Below, one piece after another: positions 51,063-59,757 of a DNA stretch of 64,000 nucleotides (position 1 is its first letter; every line of letters begins with the position of its first letter). The notes beneath the pieces were generated by a model. It did no database searches, was not told the DNA's origin, and saw nothing but the letters and a program-made list of their open reading frames with translations. The translations under genes and the position numbers were made by a program. The DNA comes from Pseudomonas vranovensis DSM 16006 (GTDB taxonomy: Bacteria; Pseudomonadota; Gammaproteobacteria; Pseudomonadales; Pseudomonadaceae). The DNA lies in NCBI RefSeq assembly GCF_000425805.1, contig NZ_KE384458.1, forward strand, positions 5,014-69,013, in the 5' to 3' direction.

Positions 51063-53510
51063 TCAGAATCGGTACTGGGTCGAGAGCATCACGTTGCGCG
51101 GCTCGCCGTAGTAGCCGCTGAAGAAGGTGGTGTCCAGGGCGCTGATGTACTTCTTGTCGAACACGTTGTTGACGTTGAGGGTGGTGGAGAGCTGATCGGT
51201 CAGTTGGTAGCGGGCCATCAGGTTGACCACGGTGAACTGATCCTGGCTGGCCTTGACGGTTCCCAGGGCGGTGCTCGGGGTCACCGTGATGTGGGTACCA
51301 CTCTGCCAGTTGGCGCCGCCACCGATGGTCAGGCGATTGAGGTCGCCGGGCAGGCGGTAGGTGGTCCACAGCTTGACCATGTTGGCCGGCGCTTCGGTGT
51401 TGATGCGTTCGTCGTCGGCATCTTCGGTGATGCTGTGGTTGTAGCTGGCGGCAACGTTCCAGTCCGGCATCAACTCACCATTGGCCTCGATCTCGAACCC
51501 GCGGGTGGTAGCGCCACTCACCGCCTTGTAGGCCGCCGAGGTGGTGCCGGGGATGACCTGGCCCGGATCGATCACCGCAAGGTTGTCCTGCTTGATTTCG
51601 TACGCCGCGAGGCTGGTGTTCAAGCGGCCACCGAAGAACTCGCTTTTCAGGCCGATTTCATAGTTGTCACCCTCGCGCGGGTCGAGGGTTGCCCCGCTGG
51701 CGTCGCGCACGCTCTGCGGCTTGTAGATGCTGGTGTAGCTGGCATACACGGAGTGAATGTCGTTGAGGTCGTAGACCACGCCGGCATAAGGCGTGACCAC
51801 GCCGCTTTCGCGGTACTGAGTGGTGCGGTTGCTGTTCGGGGTCAGCACATACTCCAGGTCGTAGTTGTATTTGTAGTCGCTGGCACGGGCGCCGAGGATG
51901 ATCGACAACGCGTCGGTGGGGCGCAGCCGCGTGGCGATGTAGGTACCGTTCTGGTAAATGGTGGTGTCGCCGTCATACAGCTTGCCGTTGCTGGTGTTCG
52001 GCTCGCTGGTGTAGTTGTCCCACGCGTAGAAGTTGACGAATGTGCCTTCGATGGCCGAGCCACGCAGGGGCGAGTGGCGGTTTTCGTAGCGGGAAAAGTT
52101 GTAGCCGACGATCAGCTCATGCTGGCGGCCGAACAGCTGGAAAGGCCCCTGGGCCTGTACGTCTACACCGGTCTGCTTCTGCCAGGTGCTGCCGGCGCCA
52201 CCGTACAGGCGCACGCCGGCGCCGGTGTTGAGGTCGGGGAAGCCCCAGCTGGCGGTGGCCAGTTTGTAGTCATCACGTTTGATGTACATCTGGTTGACGG
52301 CCACCTTCAGGCTCCAGTCGTAGCCCAGCTGCTGCTCGATACTGGCGAAGGTGTTGAGTGCGTCCTGGGGGTTGCTGCTCCAACGCGCGGCACTGTTGGT
52401 CGAGCGGGAGAAGTCGGTCTGCTGACCGTTGCTGTAGAACAACGGGAACGCCACCGAGGAGGAACCCTGGGGGTCGTTCTTCTGGTAGTCGGCGCCCACG
52501 GTGAGCACGGTGGTGTCGGTCAGGTCCGCTTCGAGGATCCCGTAGAAAATCTGCTTTTCCTGGGAATAGTGATCAACGTAGCTGTTGTTCTGCTGATACG
52601 CCGCCACCATGCGCCCGCGCACGTTGCCGGTCGGCGTGAGCGGGCCAGACAGGTCGAGCTCGGTGCGGTACTTGTCCCACGAGCCCAGGCCCGCGGTGAT
52701 GTGTCCCTTGAACTCGGCGGTGGGGCGCTTGCGCACCATGTTGATGGTGGCCGAGGGGTCACCGGCACCGGTCATCAGGCCGGTAGCGCCGCGCAGCACT
52801 TCGACGCGGTCATAGATGGCCATGTCGGCAAGGCTCTGCGCCGAGACCTGGCTGACGATGTCCAGCGTGGTGGGTATGCCGTCGAACTGATAGTTGTCGA
52901 CGCTGTAGCCGCGGGAGTAGATGTTGAAACGCTCGCTGCCCAGGCTCTGCACCGACAGCCCGGGTGTCTGCTTGAGTACTTCGGTAAGGTCGTTGAGGCC
53001 TTGGTCGTCCATGCGTTGTCGGGTGACGACACTGATCGACTGCGGTGTCTCGCGCAATGACAGCGGCAGTTTGGTCGCGGTGCTGCTCAAACCGGTGGTG
53101 TAAGAGCCGGTGCCTTCGGAGGTGGCACCCAGGCCAGCGGCGTTGATGCTGGTAGCGCCGAGCTCCACGGCGCCGCTGTTGTCAACCTTGGCCAGCACGT
53201 AGCGCTTTTCCCCGGCCTGGACCACGCGCAAACCACTGCCTTGCAGCAACCGGGCAAACCCCTGGTCCAGTTCAAAGTCACCCTGCAGGCCCGGCGATGG
53301 CAGGCCGGCGGTGTCTTCGGAGCTGAAGGTAATCATCACGCCACTGGCCGCGGCGAACTGGCTGAGTGCAACAGACAGGCTTCCGGCCGGGATGTCGTAG
53401 GTGAGCGGTTCGGCCCAGGCTGGCGCCATTGCCAGAAGCGAGCCGGACAGGCCCAGGGCAAGCGCAGCATGGTGGATGCTGCACCCAAGAATCGAAGGGT
53501 GGAAGGACAT
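51063..53510 (-). CDS. TonB-dependent siderophore receptor with signalling domain (second)
   Basis: An 815-residue transducer receptor. The start at 53510 has AGGAAC upstream and opens a signal peptide ending PAWAEP. An STN domain follows (about 34-105, DIPAGSLSVALSQFAAASGV). Then comes the plug (ETPQSISVVTRQRMDDQGLN, about 165) and a barrel ending RNVMLSTQYRF. The linker LGATSINAAGLGATSEGTGS YTTG is nearly the same as in the first receptor, so the two share ancestry. It completes a sigma-FecR-receptor cassette. The ligand is unknown. Confidence 0.95.
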   Translation of the reverse strand: MSFHPSILGCSIHHAALALGLSGSLLAMAPAWAEPLTYDIPAGSLSVALSQFAAASGVMITFSSEDTAGLPSPGLQGDFELDQGFARLLQGSGLRVVQAGEKRYVLAKVDNSGAVELGATSINAAGLGATSEGTGSYTTGLSSTATKLPLSLRETPQSISVVTRQRMDDQGLNDLTEVLKQTPGLSVQSLGSERFNIYSRGYSVDNYQFDGIPTTLDIVSQVSAQSLADMAIYDRVEVLRGATGLMTGAGDPSATINMVRKRPTAEFKGHITAGLGSWDKYRTELDLSGPLTPTGNVRGRMVAAYQQNNSYVDHYSQEKQIFYGILEADLTDTTVLTVGADYQKNDPQGSSSVAFPLFYSNGQQTDFSRSTNSAARWSSNPQDALNTFASIEQQLGYDWSLKVAVNQMYIKRDDYKLATASWGFPDLNTGAGVRLYGGAGSTWQKQTGVDVQAQGPFQLFGRQHELIVGYNFSRYENRHSPLRGSAIEGTFVNFYAWDNYTSEPNTSNGKLYDGDTTIYQNGTYIATRLRPTDALSIILGARASDYKYNYDLEYVLTPNSNRTTQYRESGVVTPYAGVVYDLNDIHSVYASYTSIYKPQSVRDASGATLDPREGDNYEIGLKSEFFGGRLNTSLAAYEIKQDNLAVIDPGQVIPGTTSAAYKAVSGATTRGFEIEANGELMPDWNVAASYNHSITEDADDERINTEAPANMVKLWTTYRLPGDLNRLTIGGGANWQSGTHITVTPSTALGTVKASQDQFTVVNLMARYQLTDQLSTTLNVNNVFDKKYISALDTTFFSGYYGEPRNVMLSTQYRF

Positions 53511-53620
53511 GCAAAGGTTCCTGTTCGGGTTGGCAGGGGCTGCGTCTGATGCGCACGTGCAGGTAGAGCCGAAACAGGAATGAAAATCTGTTACCCACAT
53601 AACGAAAATTTTTCACGCGC

Positions 53621-54544
53621 TCAGGCTTGCCTGCTTTCCACGCGAACCCAGTAGCGCGTCACGCGGCGCAGGTACACCGGCAGGGAGTCCTGCAGGTTGG
53701 CCAGTACGGCTTCAGTGTCATCGAGCAGGAAGGTGCCTGAAACACGCAGGTCGGCCACTTCGGGGGCGCAGCCCAGATACCCGTGGCGGTAACGGGAAAG
53801 CTCAGCGAGCAGGTCCTGCAACCGCCAGTCGATCGCCACCAGCATGCCGCGTGTCCAGGCCGACACCTGTGCTGGCGCGGGCAGCAGCGGGCCAACGCTG
53901 TCGGCGGCGAAGCTCAGGGTATGCCCGGCGTCAGCGCGCACTGCCTGCGCCGTCGTCAGGCGCGGACGTACCTCCACGGCGTGGGCCTCGACGGTCACCC
54001 GGGTGATTCCCTCGCCCTGGCGCACCGCGAAGCGCGTACCGAGGGCGAGGATGCGGCCTTCGGCACTTTGCACACTCAACGGGCGCGAATCCTTGGCTGT
54101 TTCGACCAGGATTTCGCCCTGGCGAAGGACAATCAGCCGTTGACGGTCATCGAATTGCACGTCGACCCGGGTGTTGGTGTCGAGCACCAGTCGACTGCCA
54201 TCGGCGAGAGTCAGCGTACGACGTTGCCCCACCCTTGACACGTAGTCTGCGCGCCAGGGCGAAGCTTGGTAGCCCTGCCAGCCGACCATGCCGACACCCA
54301 CCAGCAAGGCGAACATTTTCAGGGCGGCGCGACGCTGTTGTCGGGCCTGTTCGAGCGTGCTGGACGCTACCGCAGCGGGTGCCTGGGCCAGGCGTTGCTG
54401 CAGTTGCTCGATACGCTCCCAGGCCTGGGCATGTTGCGGGTCGGCGGCCAGCCAGGCTTGCCATTGGCGGCGGGTGGTTTCGCTGACGGAGCTTTCGTTG
54501 AGGCGCACATACCATTCCACTGCCTGGGCAAGAACGACTTTCAT
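53621..54544 (-). CDS. FecR-type anti-sigma/signal transducer (second)
   Basis: A 307-residue FecR protein with a cytoplasmic sigma-binding start (AVEWYVRLNESSVSETTRRQ, WQAWLAADPQHAQAWERIEQ), one membrane segment (LKMFALLVGVGMVGWQGYQA, about 75-93) and a periplasmic FecR domain (TLADGSRLVLDTNTRVDVQF, ILALGTRFAVRQGEG). Its start overlaps the sigma gene by four bases. Confidence 0.93.
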   Translation of the reverse strand: MKVVLAQAVEWYVRLNESSVSETTRRQWQAWLAADPQHAQAWERIEQLQQRLAQAPAAVASSTLEQARQQRRAALKMFALLVGVGMVGWQGYQASPWRADYVSRVGQRRTLTLADGSRLVLDTNTRVDVQFDDRQRLIVLRQGEILVETAKDSRPLSVQSAEGRILALGTRFAVRQGEGITRVTVEAHAVEVRPRLTTAQAVRADAGHTLSFAADSVGPLLPAPAQVSAWTRGMLVAIDWRLQDLLAELSRYRHGYLGCAPEVADLRVSGTFLLDDTEAVLANLQDSLPVYLRRVTRYWVRVESRQA

Positions 54545-55056
54545 GCCTCATCCAGCAGCAGGCAGTGCATCAGGGCAGTGGCGAGATGCTTGCGTACCGT
54601 GCTCACCGATACTCCAAGCCGTTCAGCCGTCTTCTCGTAGGTGAGCCCGTCCAGTTGCACGGCGAGAAAGATCTGGCGCGTACGGGCACCGAGGCCATCG
54701 AGCATGCGGTCGATGGCCATCAGGCTGTCGAAAATCAAGGCACGGGCTTCTGCCGAAGGCGCATGCACCTCGGGGCGTAGCGCCAACGCTTCAAGGTAGG
54801 CCTGTTCCAAGCTGCGGCGACGGTAGAGGTCGATCACCAGGCCACGGGCAATAGTCGCCAGATAGCGGCGAGGCTCCTGCAAGGTGCCGGATGTGCGAGC
54901 CAGCAGCACGCGCACGAAGGTGTCCTGCGCCAGGTCGGCTGCATCGGCTGAATTGTTCAGACGCTGACGCAACCAGCCTCGCAGCCAGCCGTTGTAATCC
55001 CGATAGAGCTCATGCAGATGCTCGTGGTGCCCTGCATCACAGCCTGCTGTGGACAT
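54541..55056 (-). CDS. ECF sigma factor, FecI type (second)
   Basis: A 171-residue ECF sigma factor with region 2 (LRQRLNNSADAADLAQDTFV, RVLLARTSGTLQEPRRYLAT) and region 4 (LGARTRQIFLAVQLDGLTYE, KTAERLGVSVSTVRKHLATA). It directs the second receptor cassette. A Fur-like site lies just before its start. Confidence 0.93.
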   Translation of the reverse strand: MSTAGCDAGHHEHLHELYRDYNGWLRGWLRQRLNNSADAADLAQDTFVRVLLARTSGTLQEPRRYLATIARGLVIDLYRRRSLEQAYLEALALRPEVHAPSAEARALIFDSLMAIDRMLDGLGARTRQIFLAVQLDGLTYEKTAERLGVSVSTVRKHLATALMHCLLLDEA

Positions 55057-55077
55057 TCCCTCTCCCTGGAAGGCAAT

Positions 55078-55097
55078 TAATGCGAATAGGAATTTGT
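55078..55097 (-). promoter_or_regulatory. Fur-box-like site before the second FecI-type gene
   Basis: AATGCGAATAGGAATTTGTC recalls the Pseudomonas Fur core (GAATAAGAAT). It lies 22-41 bases before the sigma gene start, where it could block transcription under iron sufficiency. Confidence 0.5.
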
Positions 55098-55135
55098 CGC
55101 GATTGTATAAGGCCGAAGGGAAGTTGGAAAGCCTG

Positions 55136-55219
55136 GTGGGAGCGAGGCTGCGACGTCTCTGCCCCGCTGCCTGCGACCGACCGCACTGCGGTCGTGGTGC
55201 AAGACAGTCGCTCCCACCG
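55136..55219. repeat. Composite palindrome: outer repeat enclosing REP-like core
   Basis: GTGGGAGCGAGGCTGC (55136) and GACAGTCGCTCCCAC (55204-55218) are inverted arms. Between them lies a REP-like core CTGCGACCGACCGCACTGCG GTCG. It sits in the divergent gap between the sigma gene and the isochorismatase gene. Confidence 0.6.
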
Positions 55220-55290
55220 GATCAGTGCAAGACCGTTGCCGCATCGGCGTATACTCCGCGGCCATATCAAGCGCTGCGGGGGAGAAGTTC

Positions 55291-55767
55291 ATGCGCCAGG
55301 TTTTGCTTATCGTTGATGTCCAGTCCACCTTCAGCCCGCCCGAGTGGCTGGTCGATGGCGTGCGGGCGCTGTCTGCGAGGATGCCTGCGGTCGCGTCGGT
55401 GGAGTTGCATGATGAGCAGATCACCCCCTTTGAAAAGCAACTCGGCTGGCACCCGGCGGCCGAGGACGAAAGCCTGGTCGAGGCTGACCAGGTGTTCATC
55501 AAGCACGGTTACGGCCAGAGCGCTGAAACCATCGCCTACCTCAAGCAGCTTGGTGTCGAGCGGGTGCTGGTCTGTGGCATCCAGACCGAAACCTGTGTGC
55601 TGGCTGCCGGGTTTGCGCTGTTCGATGCAGGCCTTAACCCGACGCTGATCACCGACCTGACCGTGGGCTCGTCCCTGGACAGGTCCGGCCAGATGGGCAT
55701 CAACCTGTGGAAGCATCACTTGCGCCAGGTCACCACCCGCGCCGAGGTCATCGCCGAACTGGGCTAG
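55291..55767 (+). CDS. Isochorismatase-family cysteine hydrolase
   Basis: A 158-residue hydrolase. The start at 55291 follows GGGGGAG. The catalytic Asp is in LIVDVQSTFSP (Asp9), the Lys in VFIKHGYGQ (about 71) and the Cys in VCGIQTETCVLAAGF (about 104). Members hydrolyse amides and related C-N bonds (nicotinamide, carbamoyl compounds). It is a stand-alone gene between REP-type repeats. The substrate is unknown. Confidence 0.88.
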   Translation: MRQVLLIVDVQSTFSPPEWLVDGVRALSARMPAVASVELHDEQITPFEKQLGWHPAAEDESLVEADQVFIKHGYGQSAETIAYLKQLGVERVLVCGIQTETCVLAAGFALFDAGLNPTLITDLTVGSSLDRSGQMGINLWKHHLRQVTTRAEVIAELG

Positions 55768-55784
55768 GCGTAACGGTCTCGAAC

Positions 55785-55828
55785 CACGAGCGCTGCGCGG
55801 CCGATCGCAGGCGGTCGCCAGCGGTTCC
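55785..55828 (-). repeat. REP palindrome
   Basis: A single inverted copy (GAGCGCTGCGCGGCCGATCG CAGGCGGTCGCCAGCGG) between convergent isochorismatase and parA-like genes. Confidence 0.72.
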
Positions 55829-55841
55829 ACCGTATACGGGC

Positions 55842-56615
55842 CTACGCCGCACGTTCCAGGGCGCCCAGTAAATCCACGAACTCCAGCGAAAGCTTGCTGC
55901 GAGGTGCCAAACGGACCAGTGGAATCGACGCTTCGTGGGATTCGCGCATCTTCACCGAGCTGCTCAGGTAGGTCGGCAGAACGGGGAGGCCTTCGGCGAG
56001 CAATTGGTCAATGAGCGTTTGATGCAGGGTGGTGCGCCCCGAGAACTGATTCACCACGATCCCTTCAAGCAGCAGCGACTCATTGTGGTCGAAGCGCAAG
56101 TCCTCGACCTGGGCGATCACGCTGTACAGCGCCTGGCGGGAAAAGCTGTCGCAGTCGAAGGGAATGAGCAGCCGGTCGGCCGCCACCAGGGCACTGAACG
56201 TGTAGAAGTTCAGCGAGGGCGGGGTATCGATGTAGATGCGCTCGTAGTCCTGCGAAAGGTCAACCAGCAGTTTGCGCAGCTTGTTGATTTTGAACTTGCT
56301 TTCAAGTTTGGGCTGAATGTCTGTCAGGTCTGGGCTGGCGGTCACCAGGTGGAGGTTGTCGTACGCCGTTTCGGTGACGGTCACGCGCGATCTTTTGCTG
56401 GCGGGTCCGCTGGACAGCGTCTGCTTGAAGAAGTCGGTGATACCGGACGGAATGTCGTTATCGAGGAGGCCGGTCAGGTAGTGCGTTGAGTTGGCCTGAG
56501 GGTCGAGATCGACCAGCAGTGTTCTATAACCTTCGGCGGCACTGACCGCGGCGAGGTTACACGCAATACTGGATTTGCCCACTCCACCTTTCTGATTGAA
56601 TACAACTCGACGCAT
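55842..56615 (-). CDS. Orphan ParA-family ATPase
   Basis: A 257-residue ParA/MinD-type ATPase. The deviant Walker A is FNQKGGVGKSSIACNLAAVS (residues about 6-25), followed by LLVDLDPQANSTHYLTGL and the Walker B-like YIDTPPSLNFY. No parB, parS-like array or plasmid gene is adjacent, so it is not a partition locus. Orphan ParA proteins position cargo such as chemoreceptors, flagella or carboxysome-like bodies. It is divergent from the hydrolase-PhaE-PhaC-like cluster across 218 bp; some ParA-like proteins segregate storage granules, so a link is possible but not shown. Confidence 0.9.
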   Translation of the reverse strand: MRRVVFNQKGGVGKSSIACNLAAVSAAEGYRTLLVDLDPQANSTHYLTGLLDNDIPSGITDFFKQTLSSGPASKRSRVTVTETAYDNLHLVTASPDLTDIQPKLESKFKINKLRKLLVDLSQDYERIYIDTPPSLNFYTFSALVAADRLLIPFDCDSFSRQALYSVIAQVEDLRFDHNESLLLEGIVVNQFSGRTTLHQTLIDQLLAEGLPVLPTYLSSSVKMRESHEASIPLVRLAPRSKLSLEFVDLLGALERAA

Positions 56616-56833
56616 GAGGCGCTTGATCCTTGAGTAGGTCTACGACGGAATGAAAATCAGCAGTAGCGCTCAATTTATTACCAAGATGTTTCAGAATTAA
56701 GTCACGACTGGCCACGTGTCGGTTTTTCAGGCACGCCCCAGGCAACCCCCCATCGTGGGTAGCCACAGAAAACCAAGGCGCTCAGTAGTCTATTGCCGAG
56801 CGTGAAACACCGGTTTCTGCAAAGGGAGTGGCA

Positions 56834-58150
56834 ATGAAAAACAACCAAGAACCCGAGGCACCCTCCGGGCCGCAGGCCATCGGCATGCCTCGCGTGTTGC
56901 GCGCACATCAGCCCGACCGAGAGGCTCGGGCCTTTCTGCGGCTAGTGAACTTCTCCACCCGCCTGCGTCCCGCCGAAAACTACTCGCTGCCGCGATTGCG
57001 CCAGGGCTGGCGCTTGACGGCGCTTGCGCTGGGGAAGAATCCGCCGGTGGCTTCGGTCACCGAACAACGGATCGATGGGCCAGGCGGCGAAATCGCCTTG
57101 CGCATCTTCAAGCCTGCCAATACCCAGGCATTGCAGCCGGCATTCATGTGGTTTTTCGGTGGTGGGTTCATCATTGGCGACCTGGACACTGCCGACGGCA
57201 TCTGCCGCAGCATTGCCCTGGCCGCTGATTGCATGGTGATCGCGGTGCGTTATCGCCTGGCGCCGGAGCACGACCTGTCGGCAGGCCGTGCAGATGCCTT
57301 GGCGGCGTTGGAGTGGGTGGCCAAGAACGGCGCGCAATGGGGGATCGACACAACGCGCCTGGCCATTGGTGGCGATTCGGCGGGCGGCAACCTCAGTGCT
57401 GCCGTTGCCCAGGAGAACCTGCGTCGTGGCGGCCCGGCGCTGAGCCTGCAAGTACTGGTCTACCCGGCCACCGAGCTGGTGGAGAAGTTTCCGTCCTATG
57501 CGCAGAACGCCTTCGGCCAACACCTGCTGACCGATCAGGCGGTGAAATGGATCGAACGGACCCTGGCGCCTTCGCTCGCCACACTGGACCTGCTCGACCC
57601 GTGGTATTCGCCACGCCGCAGCCCCGATATGCACGGCCTGGCACCGGCGGTGATCATCAGTGCCGGGTTTGACCCGATCCGCGATGACGGGCTGGACTAT
57701 GCCGCCCGCCTGCGGGCGGCCGACGTGCCGGTGGAGCTGTTGCACTACCGGGGCCAGTTTCATGGATTTCTCAATTTCGACTCGGTCAACGGCGCCAGCC
57801 GCGATGCCCTGCAACGCATCGGCGAGGCACTGGGCCGGGCGTTCAAGCGTCAACCGGCTGCCGACAGGACCATCGAGGTCGCCGACAGCCTGCCACGCAA
57901 GCATTCGCGCCTGCGTGCCAGTGCCGACGAGCTGGCGACCTCGACCTTGACCTCGTGGGTGCTCACCGAGCGCTGGGGGATCGCATTATTGCGTTTGCTG
58001 GCGCCCAGGACCGCCAGCGCCTGCCGACTGCTGATCAGACCCTGGCTGTTGCCCACGGTAATGCTGCGGCGCAAGGCCATTACCGGACTTGACCGGCTGG
58101 CCGCACGCCAAACCTGGCCCGCAGAGAAACGCTGCACTGTGAAACCCTGA
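56834..58150 (+). CDS. HSL-family alpha/beta hydrolase lacking the HGGG histidine
   Basis: A 438-residue hydrolase of the hormone-sensitive-lipase family. The nucleophile is Ser182 (GGDSAGGNLS), the acid Asp280 (GFDPIRDDG) and the base His310 (GQFHGFLNF). The oxyanion motif normally read as HGGG is FFGGGF here (residues 107-112), with Phe108 in place of His. A C-terminal extension of about 110 residues (330-438) is not part of the family and is rich in Arg and Leu. It starts the unit that contains the PhaE-like and PhaC-like genes, 14 bp before the next gene. A role as polyester or acyl-ester hydrolase is an inference. Confidence 0.85.
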   Translation: MKNNQEPEAPSGPQAIGMPRVLRAHQPDREARAFLRLVNFSTRLRPAENYSLPRLRQGWRLTALALGKNPPVASVTEQRIDGPGGEIALRIFKPANTQALQPAFMWFFGGGFIIGDLDTADGICRSIALAADCMVIAVRYRLAPEHDLSAGRADALAALEWVAKNGAQWGIDTTRLAIGGDSAGGNLSAAVAQENLRRGGPALSLQVLVYPATELVEKFPSYAQNAFGQHLLTDQAVKWIERTLAPSLATLDLLDPWYSPRRSPDMHGLAPAVIISAGFDPIRDDGLDYAARLRAADVPVELLHYRGQFHGFLNFDSVNGASRDALQRIGEALGRAFKRQPAADRTIEVADSLPRKHSRLRASADELATSTLTSWVLTERWGIALLRLLAPRTASACRLLIRPWLLPTVMLRRKAITGLDRLAARQTWPAEKRCTVKP

Positions 58151-58164
58151 TCGAGGAAAACGTC

Positions 58165-58569
58165 ATGGCATTACCGGATCCGTTGAAACTGTATCGCGAG
58201 GCCATCACCCGGTTTGAAAACGGCATCAATGCCCTGGCTGCCCGTCACATCGACGCGAAAGAGGTGGGCCTGGTGATCGACCACTATTCCAGGGTCTCCC
58301 ACGGCTTGCAGCACCTGTCGCAGACGTCGCTGGAGCGCTTGTACAAGCGTATGGACCTGCCCAGTCGCGGCGAAGTCGACGCCCTGGCCACGGCTTTGCG
58401 GCGCGTGGAAGACAAGCTCGACCAATTGCTTCCGGCATCCCGCAGTGCGGCGATTGCACCTCGCCCGCCACGGACGCGACGCCCCATGGTTGAAGCGTCC
58501 CCGGCGCCGGTCAAACCGGCATCCAAACGTAAACGCAAGGCAGGAAGTGACGATGACTCGGCCACATGA
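58165..58569 (+). CDS. Small PhaE/PhaR-like protein
   Basis: A 134-residue helical protein. The middle MDLPSRGEVDALATALRRVE DKLDQLL (about 72-98, read as two overlapping parts) matches the short C-terminal motif of class III/IV PHA synthase partners PhaE and PhaR (LPxRxEVDxLxxRLxxLE). The last 35 residues are Pro/Lys/Arg-rich, as in phasins that bind DNA or granules. Its stop lies inside the start of the PhaC-like gene (17-base overlap). It is much shorter than PhaE (about 360) or PhaR (about 200). A phasin-like protein is the alternative. Confidence 0.7.
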   Translation: MALPDPLKLYREAITRFENGINALAARHIDAKEVGLVIDHYSRVSHGLQHLSQTSLERLYKRMDLPSRGEVDALATALRRVEDKLDQLLPASRSAAIAPRPPRTRRPMVEASPAPVKPASKRKRKAGSDDDSAT

Positions 58570-59629
58570 CAACAAGGTCGTCGACAGTTCGATGACGCAC
58601 AGGTTGCGTTCGGAGCTGGGCATGATGGTCCAGCGCGGTATAAAGGGCCTCGAATACCTCAGCACGCCACCGCCCGCCGTTGGCATGACGCCAAGGACGC
58701 TGGTACACCGCCGCGGCACCTTGTGCCTGTACCACTATCACGCCACGGCAGACGAGATCTATCGCGTGCCGCTGTTGTTCGTGATGGCGACGACCAGCAA
58801 GGCGGCGATCTTCGACCTGGCAAAGGGGCAGAGCCTGATCGAGTTCCTGCTTGCGCGGGGTTATGACATTTACGTCATGGACTGGCATGCGCCGAGCCGG
58901 GATGAGGCGCACCTGAAGCTCGAGCATTATGTGCTCGACTTCATTCCCGATTGCATACGCCGGGTGCAGCAAGACACCGGCATCGATGATGTCACGCTGA
59001 TCGGCTACTGCATGGGCGGTGTCCTTGCCACGCTGTACGCCGCCTTGCACCCCGGTGGGCCGTTGAAGAACCTGGTGTGCTTCACCACGCCCGTGGACTG
59101 GACGAAGATGCCCCTGGCCAAGCAACGTCACTTCAAGCCCGAGCGGCTGATCGGGGCGACGGGGCTGGTTTCGCCACAGACCATCATCAGGGCTATTGAC
59201 CTGCACCGTCCTGCAGGTCGCATTGCCGGCAAGGCGAGGCTCTGGGACAACCTGTGGAATGACGATTACGTCCGGGGTTTCCGCATGATGGCGCGGTTCA
59301 GTGACGAGACCTTGCCGCTGCCCGGTGAGTACTTGCGGCAAATCCACCAGGAACTGGGGCAGAACAATTCGCTTTACGAAGGGGGTATGCGCATTGGTGG
59401 CAAGGAGGTTGATCTGAAGCGTATCGAGGTGCCGCTGTTGCACATCATTGCGCAGTACGACTCCCTGGTTCCCCCGGACTGCGCACAACCGCTGGTAGCG
59501 CGTGTGGGGTCGCGTGACAAGGAAGAGCTGTTGCTGCCGGGCGGGCATGTCAGCCTGGTGGCGGGACCGGCTGCGGTCAAGCGGATGTGGCCAAGGCTCG
59601 ATCGGTGGTTGGGGGAGCGGTCTGTTTGA
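58553..59629 (+). CDS. Class III-like PHA synthase (PhaC-type hydrolase)
   Basis: A 358-residue alpha/beta protein. The start at 58553 follows a GGAAG site inside the previous gene. The lipase-like box is GYCMGG with Cys153; acid Asp303 is in AQYDSLVPP and His332 in PGGHVSL. Positions and total length almost coincide with class III PhaC of Allochromatium vinosum (355 residues; Cys149, Asp302, His331), not with the roughly 560-residue class II enzymes usual in Pseudomonas. LYHYHATADEIYRVPLLFVM and YDIYVMDWHAPSRDEAHLKL are PhaC-like. It would polymerise hydroxyacyl-CoA with its small partner. A non-polymerising thioesterase or depolymerase remains possible. Confidence 0.82.
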   Translation: MTRPHDNKVVDSSMTHRLRSELGMMVQRGIKGLEYLSTPPPAVGMTPRTLVHRRGTLCLYHYHATADEIYRVPLLFVMATTSKAAIFDLAKGQSLIEFLLARGYDIYVMDWHAPSRDEAHLKLEHYVLDFIPDCIRRVQQDTGIDDVTLIGYCMGGVLATLYAALHPGGPLKNLVCFTTPVDWTKMPLAKQRHFKPERLIGATGLVSPQTIIRAIDLHRPAGRIAGKARLWDNLWNDDYVRGFRMMARFSDETLPLPGEYLRQIHQELGQNNSLYEGGMRIGGKEVDLKRIEVPLLHIIAQYDSLVPPDCAQPLVARVGSRDKEELLLPGGHVSLVAGPAAVKRMWPRLDRWLGERSV

Positions 59630-59645
59630 AGGGCTGCGTAAATGA

Positions 59646-59744
59646 CGACCGCTGTGCGGCCGATCGCAGGCTGGCGCCAGCGGCTACGAGGTCTGGTAGC
59701 CGCTGGCGAGGAACGAGGCTGCGATCGGACGCGCAGCGCTCGTG
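59646..59744. repeat. REP pair
   Basis: An inverted copy (GACCGCTGTGCGGCCGATCG CAGGCTGG..., 59646-59688) and a forward copy (GTAGCCGCTGGCGAGGAACG...GCAGCGCTCGTG, 59697-59744) lie between the convergent PhaC-like and SDR genes. Confidence 0.73.
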
Positions 59745-59757
59745 TTTGTGTGTGCCG

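Noticed and set aside
51204..53060. A 618-codon plus-strand open frame
   Set aside because: Same situation opposite the second TonB receptor; no ribosome site, signal or family.
55842..56615. A plasmid or integrative-element partition locus
   Set aside because: Only ParA is present; no ParB, parS cluster, integrase or replication gene is seen in the window.
7815..59744. A CRISPR array or tRNA-linked integration sites made of the recurring palindromes
   Set aside because: The repeats are isolated or paired REP copies in gene gaps, with no regular spacers, cas genes, tRNA or att-type direct repeats.
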